From NCBI GenBank assembly GCA_016718605.1, contig JADKCY010000035.1:1-26211 (forward strand): a stretch of DNA of 26,211 bases, written 5' to 3'. The stretch's first letter is position 1. Each line of letters opens with the position of its first letter. This DNA comes from Lysobacterales bacterium. Its GTDB lineage: Bacteria > Pseudomonadota > Gammaproteobacteria > Xanthomonadales > Xanthomonadaceae. The notes under the pieces were generated by a model. The model was not told the origin of the DNA. It saw nothing but the letters and a program-made list of their open reading frames with translations, and searched no databases. Below, piece after piece: positions 20,488 to 26,211 of this stretch. The position numbers were made by a program, and so were the translations under genes.

Positions 20488-20946
20488 ATGTGCGACAAAG
20501 TTGTTGGTAAGCCCTATAACTTGACGGGCAAATTGATTTGCAAGTGCGGCGAAGTGGCGCAGGATCCGGCGGGTCTGTCGACGTTTGTCGGTCATGAGAA
20601 CGGCTTCGACGTATACCGGCTCGATCAGTCGGTGACGTGCCCGACGTGCGGTCAGGAAAACCCGGCGGCTGAGATGTCGTGCCCGGATAACCTGGGCGCG
20701 AACGATCAGTTCGATTATAAATTGGAAGGTTTTCAGCCTACGTTCAAGGATTTTCGAACGGCGTCGATGATGTTGACTGAAACTCTGTTTGACGCGCAGA
20801 ACCTACCAAACCCGATCGATTGGCCCGAGTATCCTTCGGCGGCCTTTCAGCCAGAAAAGATCGCGTTCGGCAAGTTGATTTCGCTGGGCGACGATCTGCC
20901 GCCCGCGCCGCGTCAGGTGTCCGAGTCGTCCCCGGAGGTCGAATGA
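20488..20946 (+). CDS. Zinc-ribbon-like protein, 152 aa
   Basis: ATG 20488 has AAGGAGAA eight bases upstream. Two cysteine knuckles, CKCGE (about 19-23) and CPTCGQ (about 51-56), plus C65 form a zinc-ribbon-like N-terminal domain. The C-terminal 80 residues are acidic and helical, ending in a Pro-rich tail (LPPAPRQVSESSPEVE). Family not recognised; zinc binding is inferred. It begins a run of CxxC proteins to 23856. Confidence 0.75.
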   Translation: MCDKVVGKPYNLTGKLICKCGEVAQDPAGLSTFVGHENGFDVYRLDQSVTCPTCGQENPAAEMSCPDNLGANDQFDYKLEGFQPTFKDFRTASMMLTETLFDAQNLPNPIDWPEYPSAAFQPEKIAFGKLISLGDDLPPAPRQVSESSPEVE

Positions 20947-21407
20947 CGACCGAACAGGCTACCGATCGATCTTTGGCGCGCCCGCTCAGGCGGTTGTTTC
21001 CCGTTCAATGTTCGCCCGCCGTGCTCGACAAGTTGTGGGCGTTCGTCGCCGCCTATGATGCCACTCAAGCCCCCGACGCGGATGTGATGGAATCATTGCG
21101 GCTGGCGGCGGTGCGCGATGAGCTGCGCCAGATTTACGAACAGCCCGACTATTTTGAACATGGCGCGCAGATTGCCTACCGGCCGTTGAACGATCCAAGT
21201 TACGCGCTGCTGGGCGTGGTGACGCGTGACGCGGGCGATGAGGGCGTGATGTGTTTGTTCTGGGCGACTGAGCAGCCGGGCGTGTCGCCGACGCTGCAAC
21301 ACGCGCCACCCCGTTGCCTGCCGCGGCGCGATCTGTATCGTGAAGTCACCGTCACGGTCGACGACTTGCGCGCGGCGCTGCGCGAGTACGAAAATAGCGA
21401 TATTTAG
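20943..21407 (+). CDS. Hypothetical protein, 154 aa
   Basis: ATG 20943 overlaps the previous stop (ATGA), with GGAGG about four bases upstream. A helical N-terminal half (LDKLWAFVAAYDATQ; LAAVRDELRQIYE) is followed by a beta-like part (YALLGVVTRDAGDEGVMCLF) and an acidic C-terminus (VTVDDLRAALREYENSDI). Soluble, acidic, no metal motif. Unknown function. Confidence 0.75.
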   Translation: MTTEQATDRSLARPLRRLFPVQCSPAVLDKLWAFVAAYDATQAPDADVMESLRLAAVRDELRQIYEQPDYFEHGAQIAYRPLNDPSYALLGVVTRDAGDEGVMCLFWATEQPGVSPTLQHAPPRCLPRRDLYREVTVTVDDLRAALREYENSDI

Positions 21408-21418
21408 AGGCTGTGACC

Positions 21419-21649
21419 ATGCGCTATATCTACAGCATGACCGGCTATATCAATACCAAGTTAGGTATGCAGGTGGTGGGTACGTCGTTCGGCGTGACGA
21501 TTCCACAAACGTCAAGCGAGATGGTGAGTTTGACGTTGAACAGCATTCGGCATTTCGTGGAAGATATGGCGCGCGAGGGCGGCTTTCCAGGTCAGGTAAT
21601 TCCTGTGTTGACGGTTTTCACACCGTTCGTGGAGCCGGTGGAGGCGTAG
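21419..21649 (+). CDS. Hypothetical protein, 76 aa
   Basis: ATG 21419 is preferred (GAGG nine bases upstream); GTG 21413 in the same frame would add two residues. A small beta-rich protein (YIYSMTGYINTKLGMQVVG; SFGVTIPQTSSEMVSLTL). Not recognised. Codon use matches the neighbours. Confidence 0.7.
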   Translation: MRYIYSMTGYINTKLGMQVVGTSFGVTIPQTSSEMVSLTLNSIRHFVEDMAREGGFPGQVIPVLTVFTPFVEPVEA

Positions 21650-21656
21650 ACTGAAC

Positions 21657-21926
21657 ATGAAAACTCACCAGCCTAAACGCCCGCCGCACGTGATGAGTCC
21701 TGATGCGGTTGAGCATGAGCGGCAGGGTATGGAGTGGGCCGTGTACTTGATGTCACGGCCCTGTCGTTTACACTGGTCGACGCGCCTGGTGCGGTCGTTT
21801 GGTGAACAGGCGTGGTTGACTTTGAGCCGCCAGCAGAACGGCGCGCGGGTGTCGTTTGCCGATGGCTTTCGGCGCATGTGTGAAATTATTGCACTGGAAC
21901 GTCATGTGCGCGATGATGTCAATTAG
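21657..21926 (+). CDS. Hypothetical basic protein, 89 aa
   Basis: ATG 21657 starts seven bases after the previous stop without a clear ribosome site. Basic, His/Arg-rich protein (KTHQPKRPPHVMSPDAVEHE; FADGFRRMCEIIALERHV). Helical, soluble. No family recognised. Confidence 0.68.
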   Translation: MKTHQPKRPPHVMSPDAVEHERQGMEWAVYLMSRPCRLHWSTRLVRSFGEQAWLTLSRQQNGARVSFADGFRRMCEIIALERHVRDDVN

Positions 21927-21935
21927 GAGCGGACC

Positions 21936-22304
21936 ATGAGTGAACCGATTGACTACGAAGAGTTCTATCTGCAAGTTGAATACGCGACCCAGTATGCCAA
22001 ATCGCACGCTGATCTGTCGCGGCAGGTGACGGTGTTGACTCTGGCGATGAATGCTCGCCGTCACAAGCTGGAGCGGCACCTGTGCGTGGCGTGCGGCACC
22101 ATTGCGGACAGTCTGCCGAATCACGGGGTAGGCATAGACACCGGCCTGGCAGTGTGCGTGAATTGCGGTGTTCCGCCCGTCCTGACCGATCGCCAGATGC
22201 GAATCAAGATTAGGCTGGAGGCCGAAGGCGTCTCTTTCACGCCTCAGCAATTGGTTGAATTCGAAGCGCAGATGGTGCGCTTGTTGGGCCAGCCAACGAC
22301 ATGA
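21936..22304 (+). CDS. CxxC protein, possible zinc ribbon, 122 aa
   Basis: ATG 21936 has AGGAGC six bases upstream. An N-terminal acidic helix is followed by CVACGTI (about 50-56) and CVNCGVPP (about 74-81), a classic four-cysteine zinc ribbon spaced by about 20 residues, then a helical C-terminus. Resembles small phage zinc-ribbon proteins; function unknown. Overlaps the next start by four bases (ATGA). Confidence 0.75.
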   Translation: MSEPIDYEEFYLQVEYATQYAKSHADLSRQVTVLTLAMNARRHKLERHLCVACGTIADSLPNHGVGIDTGLAVCVNCGVPPVLTDRQMRIKIRLEAEGVSFTPQQLVEFEAQMVRLLGQPTT

Positions 22305-22606
22305 GCGACAGCGCTGCGTTGGAGCCGTGCGTGGATTGCCAGAGTGAGCGCTGGTGTCGGCGCGTGATGCAGATTGATTCAGCCTCGTGGGCGTGTGTAT
22401 TTACGCCCTCGCGTTTCCTGCGGCGAGGCAGAATCACGCATCATTTTGCGTGTGACGTGCTGCGAACGGGCGGCGATTGTAATTGCCAGGCCAGCGAACG
22501 TTCACGATTGACTTTGGGGCCGGTCAACGGCTCGTACCCTCAACAGCCATCGCCGCCGCCTGAATTGTGGCCGGCGTGGCGCGGAGACGAAGGAGTTTCT
22601 ACATGA
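22301..22606 (+). CDS. Cysteine-rich small protein, 101 aa
   Basis: ATG 22301 overlaps the previous stop. It holds CVDC, SERWC, SWAC, FAC and CNC, seven cysteines spread over 60 residues, with a His pair, which suggests one or two metal sites. The C-terminus is Pro/Trp-rich (PQQPSPPPELWPAWRGDE). Unknown family. Confidence 0.7.
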   Translation: MSDSAALEPCVDCQSERWCRRVMQIDSASWACVFTPSRFLRRGRITHHFACDVLRTGGDCNCQASERSRLTLGPVNGSYPQQPSPPPELWPAWRGDEGVST

Positions 22607-23052
22607 CAACTAGCCCTGTCGTTTACATTGGCCCGTATTTTAAAGTTCACAATCTGCCGACGATTGAAGTGCCCGGCCGCTACAAGATGTGTCCCGAATG
22701 TCGGCGAACGGCGGGTATGGATTTCTGTCCGTATGACGGAGCGCGGTTGGAAGCCTACACGACTCGGCAACAACTCTCGTTGTATGATTTCTTCATCGAG
22801 AAGATGGGCGACGCTGATCGGTTTTCGGTGGTGCTCTTTGAAGGCCAGTTCGCTGCCGACCGGCGGACGTTCATCGTCTCCAATCAGACCGATCGGAACG
22901 CCAGTCTGCTGTTGACTTTCGGCGGTGATGATCGGGAAATTCCCCTGCCGTCTTTCGAGTGGGCGCCGGAATGGTCTAAACTCGGCGAGGCTTTGCAGGC
23001 GATTGGCGCGGAAGTTGAGCGCTTCGCGGGCGTGTTGGTCTACTACAGTTGA
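22603..23052 (+). CDS. Small zinc-knuckle protein, 149 aa
   Basis: ATG 22603 overlaps the previous stop (ATGA), with AAGGAG seven bases upstream. An opening VVYIGPYFKVHN strand is followed by a metal knuckle, MCPECRRTAGMDFCPYDG, resembling the CxxC-x(9)-C zinc fingers of small phage proteins. The rest is an alpha/beta domain ending VERFAGVLVYYS. Function unknown. Confidence 0.75.
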   Translation: MTTSPVVYIGPYFKVHNLPTIEVPGRYKMCPECRRTAGMDFCPYDGARLEAYTTRQQLSLYDFFIEKMGDADRFSVVLFEGQFAADRRTFIVSNQTDRNASLLLTFGGDDREIPLPSFEWAPEWSKLGEALQAIGAEVERFAGVLVYYS

Positions 23053-23059
23053 GGTTAAC

Positions 23060-23431
23060 ATGAGCAGACTGCCCGCCACCAAGCCGATTAAGCCGCTCAA
23101 AACCATTGAAGCCTACCGGCATTTCTCGGTACACGAATCAGAAATTGATCAGAGGCCAGGCCGCTACTATGTTTCGGCGCGTGACGGGACGCGAACGGCG
23201 TTATTGCTGGGACCGTTCGCGCAACATCAGCAGGCACTGGCCGCCGTGCCGGTAGGTATGGCTTGCGCGCATCAACACGATCCGGTGCATGCGCCGTGGT
23301 GCGCGTATGGCACGTGCCGGCTGGCTGACGAGGAAACAAAGGTGCGGCCCGGCATTTACAATCACGTCCAGATTGCGCAGGCGGCGGAATTGGTGATTGA
23401 CTTGTCACTCTGTACCAGCGAGGTGGCCTGA
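23060..23431 (+). CDS. Phage-type hypothetical protein, 123 aa
   Basis: ATG 23060 has GAGG about five bases upstream. The core RPGRYYVSARDGTRTALLLG, followed by PFAQHQQAL and WCAYGTCRL, is a form I recall from small conserved phage proteins of unknown function (GxYYVSxxDG...LLxGPF...AYGTxRL). No catalytic residues are evident. Overlaps the next gene (TGATG). Confidence 0.75.
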   Translation: MSRLPATKPIKPLKTIEAYRHFSVHESEIDQRPGRYYVSARDGTRTALLLGPFAQHQQALAAVPVGMACAHQHDPVHAPWCAYGTCRLADEETKVRPGIYNHVQIAQAAELVIDLSLCTSEVA

Positions 23432-23856
23432 TGGTTTCGGATTTCTACTGCCCGCTGTGCCGGATCGAAGTCGCTGCGGCTAATCCGGGTGAGGTCATCG
23501 AATGTGATGAGTGCGGCACGGTCTGCATTGAGCAGCCGCGTTTGAAGCCGGAGACACAGCGAGCAATCAATCGGCGCTGTCTGGCCGCGGCCGATCGCTT
23601 GCAGCGCGAGAAGTTCGCGCAGACCGGCCTGACTCGCAGGCAGTTTGTGCCGTGTCCCCGCGGATTGGTTTACACGGCGAACATCGAGGCCGGTCGGGTG
23701 TTGGCGGAGATTCGCTTGGAGGTGCTGGCGGCAAATTGCGTCTGTCACATGGGGTTTACGCTGGAGTTATGTTTGGAATACGAGTCGACGCCGCTCGTCA
23801 ATGGCGATCAAATCATTCTAGGAGAGAGTCATGGATCAGTCGGATCAGGCAGTTAA
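23431..23856 (+). CDS. Zinc-ribbon protein, 141 aa
   Basis: ATG 23431 overlaps the previous stop. Residues 6-33 read FYCPLCRIEV then CDECGTVC, the CxxC-x(15 or so)-CxxC pattern of a zinc ribbon. A helical basic middle (RAINRRCLAAADRLQREKF) and acidic beta-rich end follow. Family unknown. The gene overlaps the next by 26 bases. Confidence 0.75.
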   Translation: MVSDFYCPLCRIEVAAANPGEVIECDECGTVCIEQPRLKPETQRAINRRCLAAADRLQREKFAQTGLTRRQFVPCPRGLVYTANIEAGRVLAEIRLEVLAANCVCHMGFTLELCLEYESTPLVNGDQIILGESHGSVGSGS

Positions 23857-24244
23857 GTCAAAGGTGCTGGACGCGGAACAGTCGGCGGTGCTGGTCAAGT
23901 TTCTGCGGGCTGTGGGCGAGCCGGAGAATCGGCCGGTGATTATCACGCCGTTCGCCGGTCATTACGGGCTGGCTGGGTACATGGTAGTGGTTGAGGGTTC
24001 TCCAGCCAAGGCCGTTTTGGTGGTGATATTGAAGTCGTATTTCAAGAGCGAGGAAGTGGGGATCGCGCGTTTGTCTGGTTTTGGCAAGCCGGTGCGTATG
24101 ACAAATCCGGTCAAGCAGGCGCTATTAGCGATGCTGATGGATCAGCACTTTGTGTTGGAGGCGGGTGGCGATGTGCCGCCGGCCGTAACCATTGAAGCCA
24201 AGCCGGTCGTTCGGATCAGCGCGCATACCGGTGGTGCTGAATGA
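23831..24244 (+). CDS. Hypothetical protein, 137 aa
   Basis: ATG 23831 has AGGAGAG five bases upstream. Mixed alpha/beta protein; a hydrophobic middle (GYMVVVEGSPAKAVLVVILK) is probably beta strands of a soluble core rather than a membrane helix. No motif recognised. Its stop overlaps the next start (ATGA). Confidence 0.72.
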   Translation: MDQSDQAVKSKVLDAEQSAVLVKFLRAVGEPENRPVIITPFAGHYGLAGYMVVVEGSPAKAVLVVILKSYFKSEEVGIARLSGFGKPVRMTNPVKQALLAMLMDQHFVLEAGGDVPPAVTIEAKPVVRISAHTGGAE

Positions 24245-25083
24245 GTGATGCGCCGGTTGCACACCAGCCGGATGAGTTGGCCGCAGTCGAGCCGGTGTTG
24301 CCCGCGAAAGGCGCGTTGGTCCGGCTGCAACTGGGTTGGGTGCTGGAATCGCCGTTGACCGTGGACGACCTGTGGTATTCCCTGTCGGATGGGTTGAACA
24401 CGCTCTATGACGAGGATCAAATCAACGGCGCGGAGGTGTCGCGGCTGGACTGGCTGTCTAACGGTTCGGTCGAGGAGGAGTTGTTCGGCTCATGCGTTAC
24501 AGGCTGGAGTGTGGCGGCGGTTGAGAAGCGGCGTGAATTGGGGCTGGCTTCCGGCGCGATTGTTTCGCTGCGGCTTGATCTCCACACCACACACTATCCC
24601 AGCACGCCCGCGTCTTCGGAGGAGTGGGACACCGAGACGATCATCAACGACTGGGCGGTTTTTCAACCGGAGAATGCGGCGGAAGTGCTGGCGTTTGAGG
24701 CGGCGTTTGTCGCGACGTTGAACGGCGAGTGTCGGGAGTGTGCGGTGTCCGAACGGCAGTGGGCTCAGTTTGTCGGGCCGCTGGCGGGTCAGGAGCAACT
24801 GGACTGGGGCTTGTGCGATCTGCATTATCAGCGCGCCTGCCGTCAGTTGCTGGAAGTCTGGGGTGAGTCGCTGGCACGTGAAATCGATCCGCTGCATGAC
24901 TTGCGTCAAGTGGCCTATGATATCACTCACAACACCTGGTCGAGCAGCTGGCATAGTTCCAGCCGTCCGCTGATCTGGCGGGAGATTCAATCCAGCCAAT
25001 CAGCCGACTGGTTGCGATCGTTTGTCGTTAATGAACAGCGCCAGATCAATCAGTCACTCGAGTACTGGCGAATGATGCAGTAG
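24241..25083 (+). CDS. Hypothetical protein, 280 aa
   Basis: ATG 24241 overlaps the previous stop. A large acidic unknown: an N-terminal beta-rich domain (LVRLQLGWVLESPLTVDDLW), a middle part with a possible metal site (CRECAVSE, then GLCDLHYQRAC), and a helical C-terminus ending INQSLEYWRMMQ. Tryptophan content is high. No enzyme motif identified. Confidence 0.75.
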   Translation: MSDAPVAHQPDELAAVEPVLPAKGALVRLQLGWVLESPLTVDDLWYSLSDGLNTLYDEDQINGAEVSRLDWLSNGSVEEELFGSCVTGWSVAAVEKRRELGLASGAIVSLRLDLHTTHYPSTPASSEEWDTETIINDWAVFQPENAAEVLAFEAAFVATLNGECRECAVSERQWAQFVGPLAGQEQLDWGLCDLHYQRACRQLLEVWGESLAREIDPLHDLRQVAYDITHNTWSSSWHSSSRPLIWREIQSSQSADWLRSFVVNEQRQINQSLEYWRMMQ

Positions 25084-25092
25084 GAGGTTCAC

Positions 25093-25278
25093 ATGGAACA
25101 CAATCTGACACGGGCGATGTGCGAGCCGGTGACGTACAGCCGGGAACTGGTGACGCAGGTCAATCTGGCCGAAGCCGAGGCCGCTCGTTTGCGGCGGGAG
25201 AATGCGGAACTCAAGGCGGAACTGGCGGCCGCGCGCGCCGGGCTGGATCGCTACGCAGATCAAGGAGTGAAGCCATGA
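25093..25278 (+). CDS. Small coiled-coil protein, 61 aa
   Basis: ATG 25093 has AGGAGG seven bases upstream. Residues about 25-50 form a leucine-zipper-like helix (LAEAEAARLRRENAELKAEL) with heptad Leu/Ala spacing and the asparagine typical of bZIP-like dimers. Likely a dimeric adaptor. The last bases overlap the next gene's start (ATGA). Confidence 0.75.
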   Translation: MEHNLTRAMCEPVTYSRELVTQVNLAEAEAARLRRENAELKAELAAARAGLDRYADQGVKP

Positions 25279-25520
25279 AAGCGAATCGGTACTGTGTGGC
25301 GGTGGCCGTCTCGCCCGTTGAACTGTGTGAACAGGTGGAGGCGCTGCTGCCGGACTGGACGGTGCAAGGCGGGGTGGCGTTGGCCGTCTCGCCTCTGGGC
25401 GAACTGCTGTATGCTCAGGCGCTCGTGCGAGAAGATGCCGAGATTGAAGTCGGTGTAGCGTGGCGGGCGGTTGAACTTTCGCAGGATGTGTGTGATGAAC
25501 CCCGGCGGAGTGTTCTGTGA
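25275..25520 (+). CDS. Hypothetical protein, 81 aa
   Basis: ATG 25275 has AAGGAG about nine bases upstream. Small beta-rich protein (YCVAVAVSPVELCEQVEAL; GVALAVSPLGELLYAQAL) whose repeated AVSP suggests a two-strand symmetry. Overlaps the primase gene by four bases (GTGA), so it is co-translated with it. Unknown function. Confidence 0.72.
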   Translation: MKANRYCVAVAVSPVELCEQVEALLPDWTVQGGVALAVSPLGELLYAQALVREDAEIEVGVAWRAVELSQDVCDEPRRSVL

Positions 25521-26211
25521 AGGCCGAGGTGGCAAGGGCAGCGGCGTTAGTCCTGTACGATCAGGGGTTGACGCCGCTGCCTTTGCGTTACAAGACCAAG
25601 AAACCGATTCTGGATTGGAAGCCGTACATCCGTGAACGGCCCACCCGCGATCGGGTAATCAATTGGTTCAACGCGCCGCCGGTGGTGTTCAATCTTGGCG
25701 TGTTGTGTGGGCCGACGCCCCAGGGCCGGTTGGTGGTGCTTGACTTTGACTGTGGGGCCGCCAGTTACTTTCAATGGTTGACGCGGGTGTCGAGTCAGGT
25801 TTCGTCAACCTACACTGTACGGGCGATCCGCGGCTATCACGTGTACGCTTATGTGTCGCTGGACTGTGACATTCCGCGACTGGCGCAAGGCTATGACTTG
25901 AAGCACTCTGGTCTGGTGGTCGAGCCAGGTAGTTTGCACGCCTCCGGTCAGATGTACACCGTTTGGCGTGATGAGCCGATCGTGCAGCTGGCCGACATCA
26001 ATGATTTGCTGGTGGATCTGCCGCGGGCGGCTAATAAGGCGGGTGGATCGGTTTCATCACGCGGCACCTCGCGCGAGCGACTGCCCGGACATGGGCCGGC
26101 CTGGTGGGTAAAAACGAAACTCTCGCCGCTGGTTGTTTTGGATCTGTTTGGCCGAATCTACACATTGGACGCGCAATCGGTCTGGGCGCGTTCTCGTCTG
26201 TCCATTTCACG
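25517..26211 (+). CDS. Bifunctional primase/polymerase (Prim-Pol domain), 3'-truncated by the window end
   Basis: GTG 25517 overlaps the previous stop (GTGA). The 231 residues in view match the Prim-Pol N-terminal domain (PF09250 type): an opening GLTPLPLRYKTKKPILDW, the metal-binding VVLDFDC (D76, D78), AIRGYHVYAY with the conserved H108, and GLVVEPGSLHASGQMY, equivalent to the family's GG-x-VVAPPS-x-H-x-SG. Such proteins prime and extend DNA in plasmids, phages and integrative elements, often fused to a helicase, which would lie beyond the window. It marks this region as the start of a replication module. The domain call is secure; the downstream architecture is unseen. Confidence 0.9.
   Translation, partial: MKAEVARAAALVLYDQGLTPLPLRYKTKKPILDWKPYIRERPTRDRVINWFNAPPVVFNLGVLCGPTPQGRLVVLDFDCGAASYFQWLTRVSSQVSSTYTVRAIRGYHVYAYVSLDCDIPRLAQGYDLKHSGLVVEPGSLHASGQMYTVWRDEPIVQLADINDLLVDLPRAANKAGGSVSSRGTSRERLPGHGPAWWVKTKLSPLVVLDLFGRIYTLDAQSVWARSRLSIS

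Noticed and set aside
1..26211. CRISPR array, insertion sequence or attachment site
   Set aside because: No regularly spaced direct repeats, transposase, terminal inverted repeats or integrase were seen. The nearest to a repeat array is the three ACGGGCG copies near 6.6 kb.

Overview
This 26.2 kb window is a GC-rich bacterial sequence (by eye; not counted) in which every convincing gene lies on the + strand. Genes are short and tightly packed. They are mostly joined by ATGA, GTGA or TGATG stop/start overlaps and preceded by purine-rich Shine-Dalgarno sites. No ribosomal, central-metabolic, virion-structural, lysis or integrase gene is visible. What can be recognised is typical of a large phage, or less likely a plasmid or integrative element: a C5 DNA methyltransferase, a ParB-like protein, an ATP-dependent DNA ligase, an adenine methyltransferase-like protein, a DUF4314-like protein, a phage-style GNAT acetyltransferase, many tiny CxxC proteins, a Prim-Pol replication protein, tRNA-like genes and a giant structured non-coding RNA. 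The host cannot be named from the sequence.

Layout. 1-5.1 kb: C5 methyltransferase (5' end outside the window), four small unknown genes, ParB-like protein, and a multi-helix-turn-helix protein. 5.0-6.5 kb: a Cys-rich mini-protein and two membrane proteins (YdjM-like hydrolase; GT87-like polytopic protein). 6.5-9.1 kb: a structured leader with a possible pseudoknot, then a disordered stretch of mini-genes with two apparent reading-frame breaks, a GNAT acetyltransferase and a terminator-like hairpin. 9.1-10.9 kb: an ATP-dependent DNA ligase between two small genes that look like paralogues of each other. 10.9-16.4 kb: a long train of small genes, mostly unknown, including a second protein that carries the same six-cysteine C-terminal module as the ParB-like protein, and a DUF4314-like protein. 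16.4-18.7 kb: a promoter/operator, a lysine-rich histone-like protein, about 1.1 kb of non-coding sequence dense in stable hairpins, and three tRNA-like genes with oversized anticodon domains. 18.7-25.5 kb: an adenine methyltransferase-like protein and many small, often zinc-ribbon-like proteins. 25.5 kb to the end: a primase-polymerase cut by the window edge.

How it may work together (inference): Prim-Pol and ligase serve replication, ParB and its truncated relative serve partition or regulation, the two methyltransferases mark or protect DNA, and the small Cys-rich proteins resemble early host-takeover or accessory proteins. The most unusual part is 16.4-18.7 kb. The large RNA next to tRNA genes resembles in size, context and hairpin density the phage-borne 'ornate' RNA classes (GOLLD, ROOL), but membership was not tested. 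The three neighbouring tRNA-like genes have good acceptor and T arms but 100-127 nt lengths, with a hairpin inserted where the anticodon loop should be. No described tRNA class obviously explains them.
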